This document shows, one piece after another, positions 34,269 through 48,100 of a stretch of DNA of 64,000 nucleotides (position 1 is its first letter; every line of letters starts with the position of its first letter). The translations under genes and the position numbers were made by a program. The notes under the pieces are model-generated. The model made no database searches. It saw only the letters and a list, made by a program, of their open reading frames with translations, and was not told the DNA's origin. This stretch comes from Aphelenchoides besseyi (Eukaryota > Nematoda > Chromadorea > Rhabditida > Aphelenchoididae), in contig JAMPIQ010000002.1 of NCBI GenBank assembly GCA_024699855.1, forward strand, positions 7,378,001-7,442,000. The letters are read 5' to 3'.

Positions 34269-37200
34269 TTACAACTCGACGGTCCACGGAGTGAACTTGG
34301 TGTTGATGTCCGGATCGGGGATCTTAAATTAAAGTAAACAAATGAACTTTTTAAGCGTATTACTTTTTTTAGAATTCCATCTTCACAAGCCAAACGAATT
34401 CTCTCCGGTGAAGCTGGACTATCTAATCGAAAGTAACCAGTGAAACCATTTTGTTTGCGATATGCTCGAATGGCATCACGTATTGCGCCGAATACACTGA
34501 AACCGAGGAAAAGTGGAGGTTCACCGACAGCCTAAAATTCAATTAAATAACTCAATTTTGATCGTTCTAGCTACTTTTGATGAAAAGATCGCTCGGTTGT
34601 TCGACGACCCTTTGAGTAATTTGACGTTGAAATGTCGAGGCGCATCATCGGCACATGGAATCTTGTAGTTTCCAGGTCCACGTGTCAATCGCATACCATC
34701 GGGTTTCAATTTTATTTCTTCCATTGTGAACAAACCATATCCCTGGGTGAATGCTCCTTCGATTTGTCCGATATCAATTGCCGGATTCAGCGAATCACCA
34801 ACGTCCATTACAATGTCCGTTCTCAACACCTAAAGTACAATAGTTTACTTTTTTTCGAAGAATTAGATACGTGATGATCACCAGTCAAGCAGTCAATTTC
34901 AACTTCCGAACAACCAACGCCATAAACACAATAACCAAAACACTCGGCTCCTTTTCCGTTCATAAAATCTATGGTTTCGTTGTGAATACTAAACATCAGA
35001 TTTGATCGATTTTCAAACTCTTAAACTTACATAGCAAATCCTGTTTGCGAAAGCGATACTCGTTCTTGATAGGCTCTTATAATCCAATCAATCCACTTGC
35101 CATTCGGATTCTCCTGCTTGAACGGACGAATTCGTTCCATAAGCTTATCGCATGCATCTTTCACCGCCAAACCATTCAAATCGCTGCTGACAGATGCAGC
35201 CGTTGGCGAGGTGTTTGGAACTTTGTCGGTGTTTGTTTCTTGGATATGAATTAACGAGATGTCGACTTCAAGACAACGAGCCGCAATTTGTAATATTTTG
35301 GTACTGAAATAGATTGTTTGTCATTAGAATCCAAACTAGAGGGTAACACTAACTGTAAGCCTTGTCCCATTTCCATGCCTGCATGAGAAATCAAAACGGA
35401 ACCGTCAGTGTAAATGTGCACTAATGCTCCGGCTTGATTGAGTTGTTTGAAACCAAAGCCGATTCCAAACTTCGTTGGAGTCACATGGATTCCGCGTTTT
35501 CGATATTTGTGTTTGTCGTTGAATTCGTCGACCGATTTCTTTCGATTTTCAAACTCAGACAACTCCATACACTCGGTCCAACATCTTCGAATGTTGCATT
35601 GATTTAGGTGCATACCGAACGGCGTGCAATCACCTTCGTTGTAAAGGTTCAATTCGCGTATCTAAACGATGGAGAATATAAATCGAATGATAGCTGCCGA
35701 TTACTTTGTTTATGTCCAAATCAAATTCTTCTGCTACGTGTTGAATTGCACTCTCCGTTGCAAACATAGCTAAGAGTTTAAGTAATTGTGTGAACGTAGT
35801 TCGATTACCGACCTTGAGGACCACCAAAGCCACGGAATGCGGTGTTAGAAGCACAATTGGTTTTGCAAATTCGACCCATGAAATCGCAGTTTTTCCATTT
35901 ATAAACATTGTCCAAATGCACCATACAACGTTCTGCAAGACAAGTGGTTGCAGACCTAGGAAGTGCCAACAAACCTAAGACTCCTTTGGACAATTCAATT
36001 AAGAAGCCTGCATTGTTGTAAGAGTAGACTTCAAAATCGAGAAATCGACCGTCATCGTCGATTGCCAATTTGTAGTCAAAGAGAAATGGATGTCGTGTAC
36101 CGGTAATCGCCATGTCGTCAAATCTTTCTACGTAACAACTAACTGGTCGACGGTATCTGAATGACGATAAAAAGCTGAAGACATTTTCGTTACTTTTGTG
36201 CGGCTGTTGCAACTGCCGCTGCGATCACTCCACATGAGCTTTCTTTGCCTCCAAATCCACCGCCAATTCTTTTGACTTTTACGTTGATTTTGTGTCGCGG
36301 AATACCAAGCGCATGACTGACTTCGACTTGGACATCAGCAACCGATTGAGTCGATGAAATCACGTCAAACTCGTCACATTCAATTGGCACAACAATACAA
36401 TTGTTTGTCTCCAAATAAAAGTGCTCTTGACCACCAATTCGTAATTGTCCTAAACTCATAGACGTCATCAACTACAGACCAAGGCACGGAAAACCTTGTA
36501 CTTTGCGTTTGTAACTTGACCAATCAGTTGGATGCCACTGGTTGTTGTTATTTTCACCAGTTTGACTGTGCACCACGAATTGATTCATATGAAATGATTC
36601 GTTAGCTATGGCGTCCTAAATCTCATGCTTTTTACAAAAAAATGTGTCATTATTTACATCCATTGTGATTATCGGATTCTCTCGAGTTATGTCAACTTTC
36701 ACACGTGCAGCTGCTCTTCGTGCCGTCTCATGATCTTCAGCCACAATCCCTCCAATCGGTTGGCCGAAATAGGAAACCCGGTCTTTAGCAAAAACAACCT
36801 GACCCCAATGCCCGATCTCCAACGATCCGGGTACATCACGCCAATCGATGTAGCCCACAACTCCGTTTATTTGTAGAGCTTCAGTGGTGTCAATATCATT
36901 GATTGGACCGTTGGCGACCGGACTTGTAACATAGGCAAAATGCAGACAGTCAGGAAACTTCAAGTCACAACTATAAATTGCTTCTCCCGTTGTATGTTTT
37001 TCTCCAGAGTGATGCATTAGCGGTCGACCAACGGGATCGCTTTTCGGCTGATCAGCTGGAACATCCTGCAAATTCAATTTCTTATCACATTTTCGATCAC
37101 AACCCTTTTATAGATCATTTTGTTTCTTTGCAATATAAAGCATTTGGATTTAGTTTTTGGATCTCAGCACAGCAAACCGTTTTATTAAAAAGTTGGCAAT

Positions 37201-39402
37201 TGAAAGTACAGGGCATTGCTTGTTTTTGAAAAACTACGTTAAATTGAATTCAGGGATGATCGAAAAGTACTTCTATAATCCAAATGTTTGCTATCGCACT
37301 AACGAACCTGATAGATTTGAGTGGAATTGAAAGCCGATAGTTGCGGTTCACCGACGCGCGACTCAACTCCATTCGACGTATAACCAGGTATCTAAATTTC
37401 ACTTAGAGTGTTGACTGAATTTTGATGCACCTTCAGTTGTTCACAACAATGAACGAAGAACTTGAAGAAGAAGCTCATAACCAAAGAACAACGGTACTTG
37501 GCCATTCCACCGGGCACACCGGCGGGCAATGCGAATTCGCGCGAAAGTCGATCGGTCACATCTCTCAGCAAATCTTCGTCCCATTTACGACCTCTCGTCT
37601 CTTCAATGGCATCAACTGAAAGCTTTGTTGTTGGTGCCATTCCGCCAAATGCAAAACGCAAATCCAAAACTTTATGATCGACGTCGATTTCCGCGAAAAA
37701 TGCACCGGTAACAATTGCAATATCATCTTCGCGTCGTTGAGCTTGTTTGTAAGCTCTGAAGAACTGACCACGTTGACTGAAAGGAATCCAAAGACCCTTG
37801 AGAATCTCGTCAGAGACGATTGTTGTTCTTCGATACGCGATAAAAAACTTCTCGTCAATTTTTACTCTTCGTTCTCCTCGTTCCTCCGAATCGAGCAACA
37901 GTTCGGCTGCAGATGCCATCCAAATGGGATTTAAATCGGAAATTGGCGATGCAGTTGCAATGTTTCCAGCCACACTCTAAACATTCAACAATTTACTCAA
38001 CATTTTTGATACCAAACTCACGGCCATGTTTCGAACGTGTCGACCAGCGAAGTAGTGCAACATCGCACAAACAGATCGCATCACGGCTGTTTGGTGTTCT
38101 AAAACCATCTACTCAAAGATTATCGTAGTAGTCAAATCGACCTGGTAACTCGTTTATGAACTCGTTTAGTCGATCCTTCATTTCACTCAACGACAATCCC
38201 ATCCCAACGTAAACTGCTTTCTTGTCTTTGTCGATGTAACAGTTACGAAGTTCGGGAATTTGTTTCGGGTTGATGGCAATTGGTAGATCTATGAAGCGAA
38301 ATTTCAACTCAACTGCGAGCTCCGAATTTCCGGAGATAAATCGCGCTTTCGGATGACGACGTTTCAAGCGAAGCAATTGGTCGAGTGATGTTGGAGCAAA
38401 CCAAAAACCCTTATCCGACTGCATTGCAAACGATTTTCTGTGATAACTCAAATGTTTCAGTTCGGGTGGAAATATAAGTTCTTGAGTAGAATCGTAGGGT
38501 GCACAGTCGGCAAATTGAGTGAGTTTTCGTTTCTGCAATTCGAATGTGATATTCACATTGGTATTCGAAACCAACTTCAATACGCGATTCATCAGTTTTG
38601 TTCTTTTGATTTTTGCAACAGTTTTCACCCATCGAACAAAATCCATTTGTTTGTTTGCTATCGTTTGGTGCGCGAATAGTTCCGTCTTCTTCAACGGCAA
38701 ACGAGTAATATGCTTCTAAATAGCGTGGTTTAAGCAGAAGATGAGATAGCCGTTTACCCAAAATCGGACGATAACCAGTGCACCGACATAAGTTCCCTTG
38801 AAGTGCCTCGTCCACATCATTGGTTGTAGGCTTTGGTTTGTTTCGTAGAAGTGAGTACATGGACATAATGAAACCGGGAGTACAGAATCCGCATTGCGAT
38901 CCGTGAGCTCTGAATCGACTAAGAAGTAGAAATTGATCTTCGTCTTACTTTGACAATCGTTCTTGAACGGGATGCAAACGTCCACTCATCGTGGAGCCAA
39001 TTCCTTCGACCGTCGTGACCGCTTTTCCAAATACCATGCAGACCGGAGTTAAACACGAATTAGCCGAGTAGTGTCTAAAAGAGAATTGTTTAGGTCGTTC
39101 AAATTGGACTACCGAATATTTTCACTCAACGGATCAACATCGGATATCATCACCGTACAAGCCCCACAGCCGCCTTCGTTGCAGCCGATTTTGGTTCCGG
39201 TCAATTTCACTGAAAGACCTTAAAAACGAAAACTTCTCAACTTACATCGATCTCTCAAATAAGCAGCCAACGTGGTACGTTGGTCGACGTTTTTGTCCTC
39301 AATTCTCTTGCCATTAACGTAAAATACGAGAGTGTTCTCATCGAAATTGCCGATTTCCATCTTCGTATCCGTTGAGCTGCCTTTTGGCGACTTCGGACAC
39401 AT
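34269..39402 (-). CDS. Xanthine dehydrogenase (molybdo-flavo iron-sulfur enzyme)
   Basis: About fifteen exons, in order: [16 protein letters not shown]; the [2Fe-2S] ferredoxin site [16 protein letters not shown]; second cluster [17 protein letters not shown] and [16 protein letters not shown] domain with [28 protein letters not shown] and [19 protein letters not shown]; then the molybdenum domains [32 protein letters not shown] (substrate Glu in GGKES), [28 protein letters not shown] (the Arg that marks xanthine dehydrogenase; aldehyde oxidases have ALRAFG), and [10 protein letters not shown] with the catalytic Glu. It ends FTPWTVEL. The enzyme oxidises hypoxanthine to xanthine and urate in purine breakdown. 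All cofactor-binding residues I can check are present and every junction examined is GT-AG. A first Met at 39402 gives a short leader of about 15 residues before the domain. Confidence 0.95.
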
Positions 39403-40635
39403 TTCTAAAACTCAAGCGGAGATTAGAACGACAATCAGTTCAAAGCACTCGTTCACGAGCTTGAATTTCCCAAATTACAATCACAGAAGAAAACTTCTGC
39501 TACAAAAACAACGCATTCAAACGGTCGCACAATCGAGTTGACGAAACACAAGCGACAATTAATCATCCCCAATAATCTCCGCCTAATTTGTCCGCGTGCT
39601 TGTTCGATCAGAAATCGGAAAAATTGAGTGATTGGTGCGCGGTTTCTATACACATAACACTGCTTATGAGTAGTGCGTATGTGAAAGGAATCGTTTCAAC
39701 AAAAACGCCTGTTTGCGCAACGTCGAATTGAACTACGAACCACATGGCGATACTCATGACAGTATGTTACAAACATAACTGAAGCTTTGTGCTTATTGCT
39801 TCACTATTTCCATGACTTTTGTTTGTTATGAAATCAATGATGAATGTTTTCATGCGATTTTGGAATTCAATGGTCCAAGAATTAGAACGATTGATTTAGC
39901 GGTTTTACAGGAAAATGCACCTTCGAAAAAGTATATGCCCAAAAATACGATACTTTGAGGTCCGACCCAAATCGCTACTGAGCGGAGCTCTACATGCCAT
40001 TCAGTCACTTTGCGATTAGCTTCCGAAAACGCTTTCTATCGGACCATTCTATCGAAGCGGTAGTTAATCGGCGGACACGCAGCTTTCAGATTCTCGTCGT
40101 GTTGAGATATGGAATAAGACTAAAGGCAATAGTCCAAAAATACCGAAAAGATGGAAACTTTTATCCCAACTTCTAAGTGTCAATTCAAACGAGAGTTTTT
40201 GCTCCCCACTTTTTTGGCTGTCTATTGTGGTTGGAGTATGAAGATGTGTCTAAACGTAAAGGGCTTAAGAAAATAAGTAGATTCTTGATATTGTTCGGTG
40301 TCTGTTTCGTGTCAAAGTGCTAATAAAATTACAAAAATTTTGTTTTACTCAACACAAGAACGATCAATCAACAGCAAACGAAGATGATCGTTCTTCTGAG
40401 TTTCTTGCCACTTGAAGTTATTTACGGCTTACTGCGTTTATTTAGAAATTACAACAACAAGTTTTTATTACTAGTTGAAATACTAAAGTGCATTGGTCTC
40501 TACAGCCGATTATCTGAGCAGTTTAGTTGATGAGCTAATGAAAATTCCGACGGTTATCTGTGGTTTCACTTGTCTGAAAACAGGAATGTAAACCAGGAGC
40601 ATTAACGGATACTCACTACTTGGAATCATAAAGTT
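39403..40635. other. Intergenic stretch, no supported gene
   Basis: About 1.2 kb between the XDH start and the last stop of the nuclear-receptor region. It should contain the XDH promoter. Short ORFs (for example 39994-40176 on plus) carry no motif. Confidence 0.35.
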
Positions 40636-40980
40636 TCATGTCCAAGAGTCGATCTTGTACGCGCTATAATGTAGCCAATTGCCGGTGTCCATTGAATGCA
40701 CGCAATTGTCATTTACGGTCGCGTTAAAAACAGATGGAAAGAGGGAACTGCAAACCTCAGATGAGGCCAATCCATTTCCATCGAAAGCCAATGGATTTTG
40801 TTTCTTACTGATTCCTGATGTTTGCTGATGATCGAGCCGATGACTTCGAATGGTTGACTGCTGGTTCAAAGGCTCACTCAAATAACACGATGAAATGATC
40901 TTGTTTTCGATCGCATAAGAAAATCCATTGGCGTTAGAAAAGAGCTCGCCGCCGGTCAAAGCGCGAGCTCTCGACTTTAG
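40636..40980 (-). other. In-frame open extension after the nuclear receptor stop (possible read-through tail)
   Basis: Directly after the TGA at 40981-40983, the same frame continues with CTA and stays open for 114 codons to a stop at 40636-40638. The translated stretch has TGGELFSNANGFSYAIEN, RSHRLDHQQTSGISKKQN and DNCVHSMDTGNWLHYSAY, protein-like but without a known domain. It may be a read-through tail, an alternative 3' exon, or simply 3' untranslated sequence. Confidence 0.35.
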
Positions 40981-42724
40981 TCATGATGATTTTGTTGGCA
41001 CCGGGTCGCAACGACTCATAAGTCCACTGAAACGATTCGCCTTTAAATGGTTTGTTCGATGGAGTACCTTTGCGTCGGTTTTGCCAAGCCGCCCAATTCT
41101 CGTTCCTCTTCGAAAATATCTCCAAACATCTCGAAGAACAACGGGCTAACGATACTGGAGTTGAACGTCTGAACTGCGCGAATATGTTCGACAAGTTCAC
41201 GAGCCAAAAGCTTAATCAATCCCATTGACAATCACTCTAATAGTTGAAACTTACCGTCAACTTTGGTAAAATATGCAATAACTTGGCAAATCGAATGGTC
41301 GGACTCTCATCACTGCTCATACAATTTTGATACAATGCGCCGTGCAATCGATCTCGTAGCTTAGCCACCGCGTTTGCAGTCGTGGAAGTAAGACCGTGGA
41401 CCTCTTGATTCAACATGATGATCGCTTTCAACAAAAGAACCTCAGTTTCCGTGAGTTCTAAGTTCTCAATCGTACGCGTCAATGTACTGACCATGTTGTT
41501 AACCAATTTTTGACTCAAGAATCCGTTTTGCGGAATATTTTCATTACGCGACAGAGTAATTGAGGTTGGCAAACACAATAAGTTCGCATCTTTGGTCGCT
41601 TTGGTTGTTCCAAAACACATTTCAAAAACGGTCAACGGCGCATAAGTGCCAGTGAGAATCTTCACCTGAAAATGAAGATTTGATTGTCCATTCAATTACA
41701 ACAAATGTCCAACCTTATCCTCGAACGGCATATCAGTCAATCCGATATTTTGAAGGCCGTGCAAATAGTCAAAACACTTGACTAATGTGCGATATTTTGC
41801 GAACTGAAATTGAAATGTTCAATCGAACTATTTATCTATAAACTTGCCTCCAATTCATCGACAGTCGCCGAGTGTAAGCGAACACAAAAGTTCACTCGTG
41901 TACGATAGCATTCCAAGAACCTGAAGATAAAAAGAAATGAAGTCACATGTGCAATCAACTCACTCAGGATGTTCGAAAATTGTCAACAGATTCAACGTTT
42001 GTGGTTTTGGCATGTGATTGTTCTCGTTAAAATCGGCCAATTGATCGATTCGTTCCGACAACTCGGAAAGTTTAACTACTAACTCTGCGTGATCGTAACG
42101 CGCTTGTTTGAACATTGGACTCTGAAACTATTCGAGATGATATTTCCTCCTAAAGTCGCACAACTACCTCATCATCTGCTTGTTGACTATGATCGGACTC
42201 ACTCGATCGAGGACCACCGTTTGAATCCAACGGACTGTTTCCGATGACTGTTGTGGAAGTGGCCGGACGTTTGGTTGCCGTTGTAGTGAACTTCGGCGAA
42301 TCGGAACCTTCAACTTTTGGCGTTTGCAATCGAACAGATTCCGGTTGCATTCCGGCCTTCAAACAACGTTGCAGGCGACAGTAACGACAACCGTTGCGAT
42401 GCGACGGATTGATATCGCAGTTTTGTTGATACCGACAAACGTATACAAGATTGTGTTTGATGGAGCGCCAAAAGAAGCATTTGCCTAAAAGAACCTATTG
42501 ATTATTATCCTTAATCTTTTTAAGTACATCCATGACAAGACGCTGTTCCATAATAGTGATGCGAGCAGGCTCTATCACCACAAACAGCACACTAAAGTAA
42601 ATTGAATCACAAGAGCTTTCAGTCCACTTACCGATTGATGTTCATGATCGCCACTACGATTCTTTTTAGCCGGTGAAGCGCTCTCAGATCGTTGGTTACT
42701 GCACGGACGAGCGCCAGAAGCCAT
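40981..42724 (-). CDS. Nuclear hormone receptor with DNA-binding and ligand-binding domains
   Basis: Start MASGARPCSNQRSESASPAK, a 31-residue A/B region, then zinc finger 1 CAVCGDRACSHHYYGTASC-H-G-C-K-CFFWRS and finger 2 CRYQQNCDINPSHRNGC, ending RYCRLQRCLKAGM. The P-box is CHGCK followed by CFF, differing from CEGCKGFF of classical receptors, so half-site choice may differ. A hinge with PATSTTVIGNSPLDSNGG follows, then the ligand-binding domain (FEDKVKILTGTYAPLTVFEM; LTETEVLLLKAIIMLN; IRFAKLLHILPKLT) and an AF-2-like helix PLFFEMFGDIF. A 41-base GT-AG intron (41027-41067) gives a C-terminus ending DPVPTKSS at TGA 40981-40983; if unspliced the protein ends IEQTI at 41043. Looks like the expanded HNF4-derived receptors of nematodes. 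DNA-binding nuclear transcription factor; ligand unknown. Confidence 0.85.
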
Positions 42725-45176
42725 TTCGAAGTTTTTGAGTTTTGTGAAAAAGCTTCTGGAATAAGAATAATCTTAGACGGAAAGATTCGAACTAAAGTCG
42801 CGAGAGAAGAACGAACGAACGTGCAGTTTTCGAAATCAATTGTGATCAAAATCGGGGTTTAAAGAAATCGGTGGGCGAAGATTTTGACGTCAAAAACCGA
42901 CGAAAAGAATAAGCGAGCGATCGTCTATGATTGCACAGTATGTGTTCGTAATAAACGAATGAGTCATTCATAAGATGGTAACAACAAATCGATTGATTAT
43001 TTCTGATTGAATTGTACGATGATCGGCTGACGAAAAGATGAGAAAAACGAATGATTAAGAAGGAATAGCATTATGGGCCCCAAGTAAGAATCGTAACAGA
43101 CAGCCGACGAACATAAATCACGGGGATTCAGCGACAGTGGTGCGCAGTTGGACCTTTTTCTGAATCAACAAAACCAAATGGAAGGTCGCACAAATAAAAC
43201 GGAAATCAACGGCAACGACACCCGTAGGGCGTAGAATTGCGCGTTTTACACAACGAGAAAACTCCCGATCGCTGCCGACCGTTGATGGAGTTGTCAATGG
43301 TCTAAAGTGAATTGAAATTGCAAACAAACTTTAATATCTCTGGCGACTCTCGCAGATCACAGTCGCTGCGTTCCAGACTGTGTGCTGACGAACGTTTCAC
43401 GGCCAACGCTCCATTTAATGTCATTGCACGCCCAACACCGATCATTTGAACTTGAAAATGCGACCAACAATGGTGGAGTGTACTCGCTAATGCGAAGGAC
43501 GATCATTTACATAAAACTGCGATGCGTGTCGCTTTTCAAACACAAAAACGCGGCGATTTTCGACGGAATCAATTGACGTTAATGACGGCGATCTTAATTT
43601 ACAACCTTTGACGTGAAGTGACGGTAACCATAGGTCTTTACTGAACAGTTATACGTTGTAACTTGAACCAAGGTGGAACAATGGATGTTATAACACAAAA
43701 GCAAATCCGATTTTCATATCAAACGGTCTACCAGAGACTTTCGTTCTGACCAAACAACCGAATTCGTTCTCTTGCTTGGTCGGGAGGAATGCGATTGCTC
43801 ACGTCCAAGAGAGTCGTAAAATTCTGTCACACTTCGCTGCATAATCGACGAGTCCAAAAGCCGTCAAAAGACCAAAAACTTTTGAGCGAAATTTGACACA
43901 AGAGAAGCAGAGTCTCGTGTAATCAACAGACCCAATTCGCTTTGTAGCCGAGTAATAAAATCGCGTTGAATGCCGTTTTATCAGGCAAACACCATGGAAA
44001 TAAAATCTCAGTTCGCTTTGACATCACTCCACTTCCCGGTCGCGCGGTTGAGCTTTTCAACGTGTAATAGAACTTAAAAACTGAATGAAATGAAACCGAC
44101 TATACAGTCCGACAATGATTGATCGTAGGCATTCTAATGGCCGTAATGCACAACAACCTCAAGGACACAATTGACGTTTTAATCAGAAGAAGACTTCAAA
44201 AAGTAGACCACCAATTCAAGGTAAACGAAGTTAAGCACACGATTTCCACAAAACTAAAGGGATCAGTCAATGAAAATAGTTGCCGTCGATTTCGAGAAAC
44301 CCTCTCAACGACAATGAGTCTCTTGTTCGAATGTTAAAACTGTGACTGATAGAAGTTTCGATAAGATGACGCATTGGTTTACATTGCGCTAAAACCAATC
44401 GATATCGAAACTTCCGGCGAAGCAAAGTCGATAACTTCGATGTGTTTAATGAACACACGATAAGACGCCGTCAGGTCATGTGCGCAATGAAAATGTCGAT
44501 CGCCGAAATTAGTAGTTTACTGGAATTGAATTTATGACCTCAACCACCAGTCGGAAAATTAGAGGGAAAGAGGGGAAAAACCAAACTTTAAAGTTCACGT
44601 GCTGACGTCTTCAGCTCATTGAGATCACTTTGGTCGTTTGCATTTCACGTGTGTCGAAGGGTAACGAATAAAAGTGAACAAACAAACTCGTCCGCACGTT
44701 TCAGTGCTCACGATCGTTTTTGTCATTTTCCAAACAATCAGAACGCACGAAGAGCCGTCTTTCCAATTTTAGTTGTTCTCTCTTCTCGACCTTTGCATTT
44801 TTTGTCTGAAAAATCACGTACGTCCGAGCGATAAAATCAGACAGTGGGACACAAGCGATTGACGTTACGATTTGACTAGAAGTTCACTGTTTCAATTCAC
44901 ATCACAGACATTTAAAGGGGAAAATTTATTTGTATGAGAAATGTTGAGGTCGTGATATCGAATGTACAGTAACATTGTTCTAAACAATTAGCGATGGGGT
45001 AAATATGAAGATCTGGAGTTGGTACGAGGTGATTCCAATGCTGAAATGAATAGTGAGAGAGATTGTTGCAAGAAATGATTTACTCGAAAATGCACCGCGA
45101 TCGTGCTCCCATCGAACCGAATCTTTAGTAAAATAAGATCCGTAAGATGAATGTGATCCTAAACGATCTATGACCC
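42725..45176. other. Gene-poor stretch, promoter of the nuclear receptor
   Basis: About 2.45 kb with no frame-consistent exon chain. Small ORFs at 43382-43576 and 44119-44337 (plus) lack motifs and good splice partners. It should hold the regulatory region of the minus-strand nuclear receptor and the 3' end of the PAN-ZP gene. I see no repeats or RNA genes. Confidence 0.35.
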
Positions 45177-48100
45177 TTACGCTCGCATATTTAACTCACG
45201 TATCGTTGAATTGTCAGAAGAAACAGCCGCTGGTAGGACGCGTGATTGCAGCCAACTGACAAGCCAGAACATTTGCGAACAACCCATCACTACGAATCCG
45301 ATCAAAATGCCAATTGCTAAGGAACGTCGCAAACAAAGATGGCTTTTGGATTGATTTAAAGTTCCATTTCGAACATCTGCAAACAAGTTGTGATGACTAC
45401 CAAAGAAAGCAACCAACCGCATTCAACTGTTTCATCTGCAATTTCAAAGTGATCGGCCGATGACTTTTCGGATTTCAAATGTCCAACGGTTTCCGATTCG
45501 TCGAGAATCGTAAATGATCCTTGAGCTGTGCTCTGATCAATCATAGCGCCCTGTGCTAACTGTAACTCATTAACATATCACCTCTAAACTTCTTCGCGAC
45601 AACCTTCTTTTGAATTGCACCATCAGTTCTTAGCTGATCGTATTGTTCAACCAATTCGGTTAGTTCTTGTAACGTTTGTCTTCGTTTACGTCGTCCAAAG
45701 CTTGCACTTGAAGAGTTAAGATCTTCGGCGCCATCACAATTGACCTTAACTCAAAAATTAGACGAAAGACAAAGCTTCTTATTACCGGTTCACATCTTTC
45801 AACACAAATGTTAATTGAACATCGGATTCTTACACGCCGCGATCCATCAAAGCGAAAGACCTTAATGATTGTGCTAAAACCTTCGGCGATTTCAATGACT
45901 GGACCACGAATCAAACGCTCGCGAACTTTCGGTTCCGGACATCTGAAACACAATATAAACCCAATAGAGTTCATTTCCATTTCACTTACCCGCCAACAAT
46001 CAACGGCAAAGGTGCTGGTTCGAGCGAATCCAATCCGTCCATTCGTTCAGCAACACAGTTTTCAACCAGAAAACCCAAAAGCTCGTCGTCCGGACCGCGT
46101 TTCGCTCTCTCATCGATTGTCCATCGAAGCTCCAATTCCTCGCCCAATGACACCGTAGTCACTGGTACACCGTCGCGTAAGATCGCCATGCGCACGCGTT
46201 CCGAAACTGGAAACGGTGCCGATTGCATGTCGAAGCCAATTTTCGGCGCATCTTCGACTGCTTCTAATTTTCTGAAAATCTGTGTTGGCAAGTGAGTTGC
46301 ACAGAAAAACAAACTTGTTTTCACGTATCCCATTCGTCGGCACGTTAGAGTAGTCGCAAGTGACATTGAATATACGGTCAGTTCCGGTCATTAAACTCGG
46401 AATGCCCATTTCGTTTTTTTGTAGGACGATAATAAACGACCACAGAGATGGAGAGAGTTCAACTCCCGGGCATTTTGGATTGTCGTCTGAACTGGAAGGA
46501 AAAGGTATTTCGAGTCTTGCGGTCGTTGAGTTTTCGAAGATTCGACGACACGTCGAGGAGTGATCTTTGATGAAAATGGCTCCTGAAGCTGCATTAGTGA
46601 ATCTCGCCGAAACCAAAATTCCATCCAATCGACATTCAGTATCCAAAGCTGAAACATTGGGGTGATAGTGGTAGAAAACTTTTTTAGCGTACGATCATCT
46701 CGTTTCTTCTCTTCAGTTGACGTTTGCATTTCACTATTGAACGACTGTTTCTCCGGTTTAAACATCGGTTTTAGTTTAGACATCTGAGGTTGTTCATCGT
46801 CTTGCATCGCGGCTTCGAGTTTCGGTGGTCGGGTTTCGTATTCGCAAACCTAATCGTTATGTTTGGAACAATTACAAATTCAGTTGAACTTAAACTCACA
46901 TTGTCGAAGTAGTCAACTTTTTTGGCGGAATGAAACAGATCGGGATCTGAGAACTGACTCTTTTTGTTCAAAATACACTCGTCCTGCAATACGGAAATAA
47001 CGGTTCGATACGATCATCTTGTTTACTCGGTCTTTGAAGAACATTGCGGAATTGCACTCTTCAGCCATCATTAAACATTGTTGGAGACAAGAACTTAAAC
47101 TCGGCGTTATAATCACTTTGTCTCTTGCATCCAAAATTCGGTTGGGAATCAAATCGAAACTTGTTTCTTTGCATTTTACAGCGCCTATGAACAAGGTGAA
47201 ATGATCATTTAGATGGCAATTACCTTCAATGCAAAATTTCTCGTAGTATTGGCCCGCAGAAATCGAACTCAATTCCGAACTGATGCCCGAACCGTTTGCC
47301 TTCTTGGTGCCATTTGTCGGCACCATTCCGGTTTCAGCTGATAATCGACATTCTTTCTTGGTTGAAGAGTAGACGTATGCCTTGCAAGGGAAGATCTCAG
47401 TTCCGACCTTGTTCTCCTGAAACTTCTGCATAACCGGCTATTCGTATTCAAAATTACCATGCATGCTTGTTTGCATTCTTCAGCACTCAAACCTAAAATT
47501 CTCGGCTAATTTCCCAGTGAGTAAGAACCAACCGCCCATTATCACGTCTTTTTCGGCGCTGATTTCAAAATCTTCCATTCGAACCCAATGAACGTTGAAA
47601 TTTGATGGACAATTAACTAAAACAACTAAATAGATTCTTCACAGTTATTTCTTCTTGCCGTCATAACAGTTGTTTTCAAAATAATCAACAAGTTGAAATT
47701 TTGTATCGGCCGAAAAAAGATGTGGAGTTGTTTTGCGTTGTTCGCGGTTTAGAACACATTGACCCAACTCATAATAGAACATCACCTAAAGAAATTTAAC
47801 ACAACTACTAACAACAATGACTTACAGAACGACAGTCCAAATGCATTCGTTCTTCTCAAAACAAAATCGATTTAAAGGTTGTACAAATCTGCTTACTTGA
47901 TTCTAAACACTCACGCAGACAACTCGCAAGGTTATCGACAGTTAAGACCTAAACAAAGTTAGTTATTCGTTTGCTTTTTTATACCTCCATTGCATGTCCT
48001 GCCAAGACTCGCTGTGGAAATCGTTCAAAACTGTAGGGTGCAGAACATAAATTTGCAGCTGCAACCATCGAAATCAGTTAATACAATACTGTTCACTTAC

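Noticed and set aside
34269..39402. Aldehyde oxidase
   Set aside because: The substrate-site block is [12 protein letters not shown] and GGKES, as in xanthine dehydrogenase; aldehyde oxidases usually have ALRAFG.
44119..44337. 72-codon plus ORF as a small gene
   Set aside because: No motif, no signal for start or end, and isolated in a gene-poor stretch.
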